From: Methylobacterium sp. UNC378MF
GTDB taxonomy: Bacteria; Pseudomonadota; Alphaproteobacteria; Rhizobiales; Beijerinckiaceae
Length of the DNA stretch: 58,787 nucleotides
Direction of reading: 5' to 3'
NCBI RefSeq assembly: GCF_900103195.1
Contig: NZ_FMWU01000036.1
Coordinates: 1-58,787 of the forward strand
Part shown: piece after piece, positions 51,954 through 58,787 of the stretch
How the letters are laid out: every line of letters begins with the position of its first letter
Numbering within the stretch: the stretch's first letter is position 1
Position numbers and translations under genes: made by a program
Notes under the pieces: generated by a model
Database searches by the model: none
Told to the model about the DNA's origin: nothing
What the model saw: only the letters and a program-made list of their open reading frames with translations

Positions 51954-52964
51954 ATGTCGAAAAGATGGCTCGCCGCGGCCGCGGCGATGATGTCCGTCGG
52001 TCTGGCCACGACCGGCGCATCCGCACAGACCACGACCGTTCCGGGCGAGCAGGTCGGCCTCGCCGCCGGTGCCCCGCTGCCGGAAGGCATCTACGCGATC
52101 AACACCTTCACCTTCCGGCGGACGGACCAACGGTTCTCGCCCGACACGTCGGTCAACGTACCGCTTCTCGTCTGGTCGACGCCCTGGAAGGTGTTCGATG
52201 CACGGGCAGAGTTCCTACTGGCTGCCCCGACCGTCTTCGCTTTCACACGCAATCCTGCGGGCCAGGGCAACAAGGACATCTCGATCAACGTCGGTACCTT
52301 CATCGCCGGCGTCCTCGCCTGGGATCTAGGCAGCAACTTCGGCGTCAGCCTCCTCGGCGGCGTGTACCTGAACGACCTCAACGGCGACCGCGGATCGCTT
52401 TACACGGGCGGCTTCGCCCCGAACGCAGCCTCACCTTACGGCGTCAGTCCGGTCGGCACGCCGGTCCTGCCCCAACTCTCCTCCAACACCTATCGCTTCG
52501 GCGTCGCCGGCAGCTACACGGGCGACGGCTGGGACATCACGGCCAACCTGACCGCCAACATCTACGACTCGCCCGGCCGCTTCCCTGGCCAGGTGGGCGC
52601 CGCCATCGGGCCGCTCCGCCTTTCTGACGCCCTGAACTTCGACCTCACTGCGACGAAGAAGTTCGGCAAGTTCGAGATCGGTCCGGTCGCCTACGGTACC
52701 TACAACTTCGATATCAGCCAGTTCAGCGCGGCTGCCGGCAATCGCGGCAGGTTCGCGATCGGTGGCCTGATCGGCTACGACTTCGGGCCATTCATCGCTC
52801 AGGTCTACGTCGCGCGTGACGTGGTCACCGGTGCAACCTACACCAATGCGCTGGGTCGGACCCGCGACAACTATTCGACGGACGGCTGGTTCAGGATCAT
52901 CGCGCCGCTTTACACGGCCGCAGCTGCCGCACCCGTTCCGGCACCCCTTGTCCGGAAATACTGA
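51954..52964 (+). CDS. outer-membrane beta-barrel protein (phenol meta-pathway type)
   Basis: 336 residues with a signal peptide (cleaved after ASAQ). The mature protein alternates hydrophobic and polar residues and resembles the Phenol_MetA_deg family, found in aromatic or hydrophobic compound gene clusters and thought to aid uptake or export across the outer membrane. Segments include YAINTFTFRRTDQRFSPDTS, NLTANIYDSPGRFPG and FEIGPVAYGTYNFD. It is followed by a strong hairpin. In this cluster it may be the outer-membrane route for the pump or metabolic substrate. Confidence 0.8.
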   Translation: MSKRWLAAAAAMMSVGLATTGASAQTTTVPGEQVGLAAGAPLPEGIYAINTFTFRRTDQRFSPDTSVNVPLLVWSTPWKVFDARAEFLLAAPTVFAFTRNPAGQGNKDISINVGTFIAGVLAWDLGSNFGVSLLGGVYLNDLNGDRGSLYTGGFAPNAASPYGVSPVGTPVLPQLSSNTYRFGVAGSYTGDGWDITANLTANIYDSPGRFPGQVGAAIGPLRLSDALNFDLTATKKFGKFEIGPVAYGTYNFDISQFSAAAGNRGRFAIGGLIGYDFGPFIAQVYVARDVVTGATYTNALGRTRDNYSTDGWFRIIAPLYTAAAAAPVPAPLVRKY

Positions 52965-52984
52965 GGTCGGAACGCCGATAAAAT

Positions 52985-53023
52985 CCCGTGCGCCCGCCCA
53001 CCCGCACCGGACGGGCGCACGGG
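52985..53023 (+). terminator. hairpin terminator after outer-membrane protein
   Basis: CCCGTGCGCCCG (52985-52996) and CGGGCGCACGGG (53012-53023) form a perfect 12-bp stem with a 15-nt loop. No T tract. It lies 20 nt after the stop codon. Confidence 0.7.
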
Positions 53024-53061
53024 GCCGATATCTCGAACCTATCACACCGAAGACGAGAGCC

Positions 53062-53304
53062 ATGTCCAGTCGTGCCGCAAATAGGCTCGAAAACTCTGCC
53101 CGTGCCTGCATCATGATCGACCGGTTTCGGGCGGACGGTATTACGGATCCGGGGAGGCTTGCCGCCGCCTTGAACGCTTCGGGCCTGAGGACGAACCGCG
53201 GCGAGCCATGGTCGCTCGTAGAGATCCTTCGCTTCCAGGCGAGGCCACGCCCGGTGAAACACATCGAAGCGGTGCTGCGACTGATGAGGTACCGTCTGAT
53301 CTGA
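53062..53304 (+). CDS. small hypothetical protein
   Basis: 80 residues from the ATG at 53062. The sequence DRFRADGITDPGRLAAALNA followed by SGLRTNRGEPWSLVEILRFQ resembles the helical region found in large serine recombinases (LNA.G..T.RG..W), so it may be a recombinase-derived or DNA-binding peptide. It is not a complete recombinase. Confidence 0.5.
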   Translation: MSSRAANRLENSARACIMIDRFRADGITDPGRLAAALNASGLRTNRGEPWSLVEILRFQARPRPVKHIEAVLRLMRYRLI

Positions 53305-53423
53305 TCCCCCGCGTCACAGTCCTATCGCGCGAGACCTCCCCGGTCGCCGCTTTCGCGCTGGGCTTACAGCGGGTCGGAGGGCTTCTTCGAGGTGAATCGA
53401 GCACTCATCCTCGGCGTAGCTTT

Positions 53424-53445
53424 TCATATATGATGTCGTGCATAT
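53424..53445. promoter_or_regulatory. inverted repeat upstream of second TetR gene
   Basis: ATATATG (53424-53430) and CATATAT (53439-53445) are perfect arms around 8 nt, 34 bp before the TetR start at 53479. It differs from the ATAGATTAT motif but has the same length and AT-rich arms, and may be an autoregulatory site. Confidence 0.45.
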
Positions 53446-53478
53446 ATATTGGGGCATTCTGCGTCGAGGTGGCGGGAC

Positions 53479-54021
53479 ATGCCCAGGGTTTCCCAGGAAC
53501 AGGCGAGGCTTAATCGGGAGCGCGTGGTCGAGGTCGCGTCCTCCCTGTTCCGTCAGCGCGGACTGAACGGGATCGGCGTCGTGGACATCATGGCGGCCGC
53601 CGGCCTGACCCATGGTGGCTTCTACGGCCAGTTCGCCAGTAAGGACGCCCTTGCAGCCGAGGCTTTCGATGCGGCGATCCGCGACGAGTACGAGGCTGAT
53701 CTCGACGCCTTCATCGAGAATTATCTGTCCATCGACCACGTGCGCATGCCGGGCATAGGCTGCCCTGTCGCTGCCTTGGCGAACGATATCGCGCGTGAGC
53801 CTCCCGGCAGTGCCTTGCGTTCGCGGTTCACCCACGCGGTGAAGGGGCTCGCCGGTCTCATCGCCGACCGTCTGCCCAAGACCTCCAAGGAACGACGTCG
53901 ACAGAGGTCGATAGTCGCCCTTTCGACCATGGTTGGCGCAGTGGTGCTGGCGCGCGGTGTAGACGACGAGGCGTTGGCCGACGAGCTTTTGAAGGCCGCC
54001 CGCAGCGCCGTTGCCGGCTGA
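53479..54021 (+). CDS. TetR/AcrR-family regulator (paralogue)
   Basis: 180 residues from the ATG at 53479; an upstream ATG at 53449 would add ten residues that overlap the inverted repeat. The helix-turn-helix is RVVEVASSLFRQRGLNGIGV and GLTHGGFYGQFASKDALAAE, nearly identical to the regulator at 48413. The ligand domain is more diverged, suggesting recognition of similar DNA but a different ligand. It precedes the SMP-30-like gene, whose promoter carries an ATAGATTAT motif. Confidence 0.93.
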   Translation: MPRVSQEQARLNRERVVEVASSLFRQRGLNGIGVVDIMAAAGLTHGGFYGQFASKDALAAEAFDAAIRDEYEADLDAFIENYLSIDHVRMPGIGCPVAALANDIAREPPGSALRSRFTHAVKGLAGLIADRLPKTSKERRRQRSIVALSTMVGAVVLARGVDDEALADELLKAARSAVAG

Positions 54022-54098
54022 GACGTTCCGGCCGCGCGCCGATCGAGCAAAACCATCCGACCGCGGCAGGATAGTCATTGACGGCCTCCGTCTGCCAG

Positions 54099-54121
54099 AA
54101 TAGATTATGAACTTAATATTT
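54099..54121. promoter_or_regulatory. AT-rich operator candidate upstream of SMP-30-like gene
   Basis: AATAGATTATGAACTTAATA matches the perfect palindrome at 50356 at 16 of 22 positions, with the left arm ATAGATTAT intact. It lies 60 bp upstream of the ATG at 54180. Confidence 0.55.
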
Positions 54122-54179
54122 AAGGACCTATTCCGACTCGGGCTCGTCGCTCGAAGGACGGTCGACGCACGAGGAGCGT

Positions 54180-55154
54180 ATGATGGGAATTTCACGGCGC
54201 CTGTCGCGCCGCGGAAAGTGTTTCCACCGCGCGGTGGCGCTGTGGCTTGCTATCGGCACCATCGGCTTCCCCGCTCTTGCGTCCGAAGGGTCGACGAGCG
54301 TGCGGCTCCCGGACAGCAGCCGTTTCCCAGAAAGCGTGACGTCCGACGCGAACGGAACGCTGTTCGTGAGCAGCATCGCGAATGGTGGGGTGCTCAAGGT
54401 CGCCGCGAACGGCGCCGTCACGTCGCAGTTCCTGAAGCCGGGCGACCACGGCACCCGTTCCACCTTCGGTTTGCTGGCAGATCCCAAGCGTGGGGTGATC
54501 TGGGTCGCCTCGAACGACGCCACGGCCCTGGGACTTAAGGGGCCAACGGATACGGAAGGGGCGTGGATCAAGGCCTTCGATATCGCAACGGGCTCTATGA
54601 AGACGAGTGTCAGGTTGCCTGGCGCCAAGGCGCTCGCGAACGACATGGCCCTCGACGGCGACGGCTCGCTCTACGTCACCAACACCTTCGCCCCCCAAGT
54701 CCTAAGGCTCAAACCCGGCGCCACGGAGTTCGAGGTGTTCGTGGATAACCCGGCGCTCGCCAAGGGGCTGGACGGCATCGCCATCGGCGGTGACGGCAAC
54801 CTCTACGTCAACACCTTCATGGGTGGCGAGCTGTTCCGCGTCGCCATGAACCAGGGCGTCGCCGGTGAGGTCACGCAACTTGAGACGACGCGGCCGCTGA
54901 AATTCCCGGACGGGCTGCGCAGCTTCAAGGAGGGGTTCCTAATGGTCGAGGGCAGCGGTGCCCTGAGCCGCGTCACTGTCTCCGGAAACACGGCCAGAAT
55001 CGAGCCCATCCGCCAGTTCGCTGGCCCCACCGGCGTGACGGTCGCCGGGGATAGGATCTGGGTCTCTGAAGGCCAACTCGGGCTCATGTCCAAGCCGGCC
55101 GAAGCCGGACGGGACGGCCCAACCTTCCACCTGCGCTCCGTCGACCTCGAATAA
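54180..55154 (+). CDS. exported SMP-30/gluconolactonase-like beta-propeller protein
   Basis: 324 residues (ATG at 54180, or 54183). A basic N-terminus and hydrophobic stretch (AVALWLAIGTIGFPALASEG) form a signal peptide. The mature protein has six-bladed propeller repeats: FPESVTSDANGTLFVSSIAN, DMALDGDGSLYVTNTFAPQV and GLDGIAIGGDGNLYVNTFMG, typical of SMP-30/LRE lactonases with metal-binding Asp and Asn. It is probably a periplasmic hydrolase or lactonase. The gene is first in a run with the MATE transporter and NmrA-like reductase. Confidence 0.85.
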   Translation: MMGISRRLSRRGKCFHRAVALWLAIGTIGFPALASEGSTSVRLPDSSRFPESVTSDANGTLFVSSIANGGVLKVAANGAVTSQFLKPGDHGTRSTFGLLADPKRGVIWVASNDATALGLKGPTDTEGAWIKAFDIATGSMKTSVRLPGAKALANDMALDGDGSLYVTNTFAPQVLRLKPGATEFEVFVDNPALAKGLDGIAIGGDGNLYVNTFMGGELFRVAMNQGVAGEVTQLETTRPLKFPDGLRSFKEGFLMVEGSGALSRVTVSGNTARIEPIRQFAGPTGVTVAGDRIWVSEGQLGLMSKPAEAGRDGPTFHLRSVDLE

Positions 55155-55188
55155 CGCGTCGCCCGCGGACGGCGGACAAGGGGGCCTC

Positions 55189-56595
55189 ATGGACATCAGG
55201 ACGCGCCGACTTCTCACGGCCCCTCTCGTGCCGACGCTGGCCCGGATGGCCGTGCCTAACATCCTCGTGATGGTGGTCCAGACGTCCATCGGCCTGATCG
55301 AGACCTACTTCGTATCCGAGCTCGGCACCGACGCCCTCGCCGGGATGGCACTTGTCTTTCCGGTGGTTATGCTCGTCCAAATGCTCTCCGCCGGTGGCAT
55401 GGGCGGCGGCATCCAGTCGGCGATCTCGCGCACGCTGGGCGCCGGTCGACGGGACGCGGCGGGTCTTCTCGCATGGCACGCGGCTGCCATCGGCCTCGGC
55501 CTCGGAATGGTGACCAGCCTGCTCGCCTTGCCCCTGGGACCGAGCCTCTACGCCGTGATGGGCGGCACGGGCCCCTCGCTCCAGGCCGCGACGGCGTATG
55601 CGACCGTCGTGTTCGGCGCGGCCATCCTGATCTGGCTCTTCAACGCGCTGGCGGCGGTGATCCGCGGGACCGGCAACATGGCGCTCCCGGCCGGCGTAAC
55701 CTGCGCCGGGGCCGTAGTGCTGATCCCGCTCTCGCCCGCGCTCATTTTCGGCTGGGGGCCCTTCCCCCGTCTCGGTGTTGTGGGCGGTGGCGTCGCGTTC
55801 GCAGCGTACTACGCCGTCGGCACCGCGGTCTTCAGCGCCTACATCTGGTCCGGCCGTGGCGTCCTGCGGCCGAGCCGGCATCCGCCGAGGCTCACCTGGG
55901 CGCCGTCCCGCGAGATCCTGCGCGTCGGCCTGCTTTCCGGCATCGCCAGCATGACCTCGAACGTCACCGTCATCGCCGCGACCGGCTTCGTCGGGACGGC
56001 GGGACCGGCGGCGGTGGCCGGATACGGCACCGGCGCGAGGCTGGAATACCTGCTGGTTCCACTCGTGTTCGGGCTTGGCTCGCCCATCGCCGCCCTCGTC
56101 GGGACCGCCCTCGGAGCCGGGATGCATGCACGCGCCCGTCAGGCCACGCTGACCGGCGCCCTCGTGGCGGGTCTCCTGACGGAAGCCATCGGCCTCACAG
56201 CCGCCCTCCATCCCGCCGCGTGGCTCCGCCTGTTCGGCGACGATCCGGCGATGCTCGCCACCGGCTCGACCTACCTGCGCGTCGTCGGACCATTCTACGG
56301 ATTCTTCGGGGCCGGCCTCGCCCTCTACTTCGCGGCCCAGGGGGCCGGCCGTGTCGGCTGGCCGCTCGCCGCGAGCATCCTTCGGATGGCCGTGGCCCTG
56401 GGGGGAGCCTGGATCGCGGCAAGGCTCGGGCTCGGCTTGGCCGGGATGTTCGTCGCCCTCTCGGCCGGCTTCGTCGCCATGGGCCTCGTCAATGCCGTCG
56501 CCTTCGCGACCGGCCGGATGTTCCTGGCGGGACCCACGCCGAGCACATCACCCGTTCCGCAGGGCCTCACGGCGGCCCCTGGTTCGGGGCGCTGA
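55189..56595 (+). CDS. MATE-family multidrug efflux transporter
   Basis: 468 residues with about 12 predicted membrane helices in two related halves. Features: ETYFVSELGTDALAGMALVF, MGGGIQSAISRTLGAGRRDA, and in the second half AVAGYGTGARLEYLLVPLVF and GLGSPIAALVGTALGAG. MATE proteins export drugs or metabolites in exchange for sodium or protons. It begins 34 bp after the SMP-30-like gene and is probably cotranscribed. Confidence 0.92.
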   Translation: MDIRTRRLLTAPLVPTLARMAVPNILVMVVQTSIGLIETYFVSELGTDALAGMALVFPVVMLVQMLSAGGMGGGIQSAISRTLGAGRRDAAGLLAWHAAAIGLGLGMVTSLLALPLGPSLYAVMGGTGPSLQAATAYATVVFGAAILIWLFNALAAVIRGTGNMALPAGVTCAGAVVLIPLSPALIFGWGPFPRLGVVGGGVAFAAYYAVGTAVFSAYIWSGRGVLRPSRHPPRLTWAPSREILRVGLLSGIASMTSNVTVIAATGFVGTAGPAAVAGYGTGARLEYLLVPLVFGLGSPIAALVGTALGAGMHARARQATLTGALVAGLLTEAIGLTAALHPAAWLRLFGDDPAMLATGSTYLRVVGPFYGFFGAGLALYFAAQGAGRVGWPLAASILRMAVALGGAWIAARLGLGLAGMFVALSAGFVAMGLVNAVAFATGRMFLAGPTPSTSPVPQGLTAAPGSGR

Positions 56596-56691
56596 GACGA
56601 GGCCTGCGACGCGGACGAAGCCGAAGGAGGCTGACGCCTCCGAGGCGAACTGCGTCCGAACCCCTGTCCGAGGAATGCACGGAGCAAAAGG

Positions 56692-57648
56692 ATGACGGGC
56701 ACGATCTTGGTGACCGGCGGCGGCGGCGCAGTCGGCTCTGCCGTCTGCGAGTTCTTGGCGGAACGTGGATGCAAAGTCAGGGCGATGGTTCGCCAGAAAG
56801 ATGCCAGATCGGAGAAGCTCGCGGCCAGGGGCGTCGAGATCGCGGCCGGCGACCTGTGCGACCTGCATGCCGCGCATCGCGCGATGGAAGGCTGCGACCG
56901 CGTCTACTTCGGGATGAGCGTGTCGCCCGCCTATCTTGAGGCGACGGTGAACATGGCTGCCGTCGCCAAGCATCACCAGATCAAGGCATTCGTGAACATC
57001 TCACAGATGACCGTGTCGCAGATGGGGATCACATCGACGACCGATAGCCCGCAGCAGAAGATGCACTGGCTTGCGGAACAGGCCCTGGGCTGGTCGGGAT
57101 TGCCGGTCGTGACCGTCCGTCCGACCGCGTTCCTCAATACGTTCTTCCTTCGCCTGTCGATGCAATCGGTCCGTCAGCATCGCCAGATCCGTCTCCCGTT
57201 CGGGACTGGCAAGATCTCGCCGGTCGCGAGCGACGACGTCGCGCGGGTCATAGCGACGGTGCTGGAGGCGCCCGAGGGGCATGTCGGCAGGATCTATGAG
57301 CTGACCGGCCCACGCTCGCAGTCCATGACGGAGATCGCCGAGGAATTCTCCGAGGCCCTGGACGAGACGATCACCTACGTGGACGTGCCGTTCGAGCCGT
57401 GGCGGAAGGCGTTGGCGGACAGCGGTGCACTGAGCCCGCACGTGCTTACCCATCTGGCGACGATGGCGCTCCTCATCCAGGAGAACCGCTACGACCGGCT
57501 GACATCGGATGTGGAGAGGGTCACCGGCTCTCCGGCTCTTGACCTGACCGGCTGGTTTTGGACCGGGCTGATTGAGAGAGTCAGCTGGGACCGAAGGAGT
57601 CGGACATGCGGCGAGGTCAGAAGACGAGCGCGGAGCAGGTGGTGCTGA
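56692..57648 (+). CDS. NmrA-like NAD(P)-binding reductase, C-terminus replaced by IS
   Basis: 318 codons, of which about 283 are native. The Rossmann start is VTGGGGAVGSAVCEFLAERG and the family middle reads FVNISQMTVSQMGITSTTDS. It belongs to the atypical SDR/NmrA group, which act as quinone or metabolite reductases or redox sensors. After DVERVTGSPAL the frame enters the left end of the IS3 element (from 57540), so the last 36 residues are IS-encoded. The domain is nearly complete; activity is uncertain. Confidence 0.88.
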   Translation: MTGTILVTGGGGAVGSAVCEFLAERGCKVRAMVRQKDARSEKLAARGVEIAAGDLCDLHAAHRAMEGCDRVYFGMSVSPAYLEATVNMAAVAKHHQIKAFVNISQMTVSQMGITSTTDSPQQKMHWLAEQALGWSGLPVVTVRPTAFLNTFFLRLSMQSVRQHRQIRLPFGTGKISPVASDDVARVIATVLEAPEGHVGRIYELTGPRSQSMTEIAEEFSEALDETITYVDVPFEPWRKALADSGALSPHVLTHLATMALLIQENRYDRLTSDVERVTGSPALDLTGWFWTGLIERVSWDRRSRTCGEVRRRARSRWC

Positions 57649-57887
57649 AGCTGCGCCAGATCGAGGTGCAGACAGCCCAGGGCAAGAGTTTGGCCCTGGC
57701 GTGCAAGGAGGCGGAGATCTCCGAGCAGAGCTATTACCGCTGGCGCAAGGAGTACGGCGGCCTTCAAGTCGATCAGGCTAGAAAGATGAAGGATTTGGAG
57801 CGGGAGAACGCTCGGTTGCGGCGGCTGGTAGCTGACCTCTCTTTGGAGAAGCAGGTGCTGGCGGACGTCGCTTCGGGAAACTTGTAG
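57606..57887 (+). CDS. IS3-family transposase OrfA
   Basis: 93 residues. The helix-turn-helix region (LALACKEAEISEQSYYRWRK) and leucine-zipper-like tail (MKDLERENARLRRLVADLSL) are typical OrfA. A GGAG site precedes the ATG. Near its end the heptamer GGGAAAC (57875-57881) is in the G-GGA-AAC register, a slippery site for -1 frameshifting into OrfB. Confidence 0.93.
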   Translation: MRRGQKTSAEQVVLKLRQIEVQTAQGKSLALACKEAEISEQSYYRWRKEYGGLQVDQARKMKDLERENARLRRLVADLSLEKQVLADVASGNL

Positions 57888-57910
57888 CCCCCGAGCGACG
57901 CCGGCAGGCG

Positions 57911-58747
57911 GTGGACGGGATCCGGGAGAAGTACGGTCTCTCGGAACGTCACGCCTGCCGGATCGTCGGTCAGCACCGCGGCACGCAACGCTACGTGCCG
58001 ACCTTGTTGGCGGACGAGGATGAGCTGACCCGGGCCATCATCGCCCTGGCGTCCGAGTACGGGCGCTATGGCTATCGCCGCGTCACCGCGCTGCTGCAGG
58101 CGGCAGGGTGGCAGGTGGGCAAGGACCGGGTTCAGCGCATCTGGCGTCGCGAGGGGCTGAAGGTCCCGCAGAAGCACCGGCCGCGCAGCCGGCTTTGGCT
58201 GAACGACGGCTCGTGCGTGCGGCTGCGCCCGCTCCACCGCAACCACGTCTGGAGCTTCGACTTCGTGCAGGCCCAGACGCACGACGGCCGAACCTTGCGC
58301 ATCCTGACGCTGATCGACGAGCACAGCCGGGCGTGCCTCGCGCTGAAGGTGGGGCGGCGGATCAACAGCCTCGGTGTGATCGAGGCACTGGCCGACGCCA
58401 TGTGCCTGCACGGTATCCCCGAGCACATCCGCTGCGACAATGGCCCTGAGATGATCTCGAAGGCGCTGCGCAAATGGGTCGCCAAAGCTGGCTCGCAGAT
58501 CCAGTACATCGCACCGGGATCGCCGTGGGAGAACGGGTACTGTGAGAGCTTCAACGGCAAGCTGCGCGACGAGTGCCTACGCCAAGAGATCTTCTACTCG
58601 CTGAAGGAGGCGCAGATCGTGATTGGTCTATGGCAATCCACCTACAACCGCGTCCGACCGCACTCGTCGCTTGGCTATCGGCCACCTGCGCCTGTCAGCT
58701 TCCCAGATCTGGCCTTCCGGCTACCCATGGCCGCTACCATGCAGTAG
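57911..58747 (+). CDS. IS3-family transposase OrfB (DDE integrase)
   Basis: 278 residues from the GTG at 57911, though the natural product is probably an OrfAB fusion made by frameshifting at 57875-57881, since the same frame is open upstream (LVAPERRRQAVDGIREKYGL). The DDE residues lie in WSFDFVQAQTHDG, IRCDNGPEM and NGYCESFNGKLRDECL. All blocks are intact, so the element may still be active. Confidence 0.93.
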   Translation: MDGIREKYGLSERHACRIVGQHRGTQRYVPTLLADEDELTRAIIALASEYGRYGYRRVTALLQAAGWQVGKDRVQRIWRREGLKVPQKHRPRSRLWLNDGSCVRLRPLHRNHVWSFDFVQAQTHDGRTLRILTLIDEHSRACLALKVGRRINSLGVIEALADAMCLHGIPEHIRCDNGPEMISKALRKWVAKAGSQIQYIAPGSPWENGYCESFNGKLRDECLRQEIFYSLKEAQIVIGLWQSTYNRVRPHSSLGYRPPAPVSFPDLAFRLPMAATMQ

Positions 58748-58787
58748 CCTCCCACTCGGCTCGGTCCAAAATACCGGTCAGGTCACT

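Larger units (their letters stand above)
57540..58785 (+). mobile_element. complete IS3-family insertion sequence (IS407-like)
   Basis: 1246 bp bounded by inverted ends: left TGACCTGACCGG ... TTTTGGACCG, right (reversed) the same words with a 2-nt spacer difference. It carries orfA and orfB. Left flank ends CTCT and the right flank visible to the window end begins CT, consistent with a short target duplication that the window truncates. It has inserted in the 3' part of the NmrA-like gene. Confidence 0.9.

Noticed and set aside
1..58787. CRISPR array
   Set aside because: No regularly spaced direct repeats with unique spacers were seen; repeats found are dispersed or inverted.
1..58787. tRNA or rRNA genes
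   Set aside because: No tRNA-like clover-leaf with a CCA-type end and no rRNA conserved stretches were noticed by eye. A covariance search would settle this.

Overview
The window is high-GC DNA from an alphaproteobacterium, most likely Methylobacterium or a close relative. The main pointers are a Porin_2-type porin, DUF2380-type and DUF2252 proteins, two phasin-like proteins, and one strong match to the alphaproteobacterial EcfG general-stress promoter. I cannot name a species from sequence alone. No rRNA, tRNA or CRISPR array was seen.

Layout. 1-2 kb: a cut-off IS630 transposase, then a divergent SDR / HxlR-regulator pair. 2.6-5.1 kb: an outer-membrane porin, a candidate small RNA with its own terminator, and a small exported protein. 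5.1-12 kb: a minus-strand efflux block in the order RND pump, adaptor, OmpR-type regulator, histidine kinase. 12.6-14 kb: a small exported protein and a decayed zinc alcohol dehydrogenase fused to an ISL3 remnant. 14.2-18.7 kb: a tightly overlapped five-gene minus-strand operon encoding a stressosome-like module (RsbR, RsbS, RsbT, an ATPase/PP2C fusion, and a hybrid histidine kinase whose N-terminus is itself RsbT-like). 19-25 kb: a single-domain response regulator, a frameshifted transglutaminase-like gene, a DUF2252 protein and a membrane hybrid kinase.

25-40 kb is an accessory zone. It holds many small hypothetical or exported proteins, two phasin-like proteins, a ferritin-like DUF892 protein behind an EcfG-type promoter, a WrbA-like flavoprotein, an orphan PrtN-like activator, and numerous broken genes (SDR, ccdA, lysR, EthD-domain, two pieces of IS6). 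A dispersed short repeat family occurs here and in the left part of the window, usually beside truncated or altered gene ends.

40-57.5 kb looks like a coherent metabolic and efflux cluster: a large Fe-S/SCP2/ferredoxin-reductase fusion, an enoyl-CoA-hydratase-like protein with a Tat-like leader, an RND pump with lipoprotein adaptor, two paralogous TetR regulators, a ketoacyl synthase, an SDR, an outer-membrane barrel, an SMP-30-like exported protein, a MATE transporter and an NmrA-like reductase. An AT-rich motif built on ATAGATTAT lies upstream of several of these units; one copy is a perfect 22-bp palindrome. This suggests a shared local regulon, my best candidate for an undescribed system. 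The cluster is cut at its right end by a complete IS3-family element whose insertion replaces the end of the NmrA-like gene.
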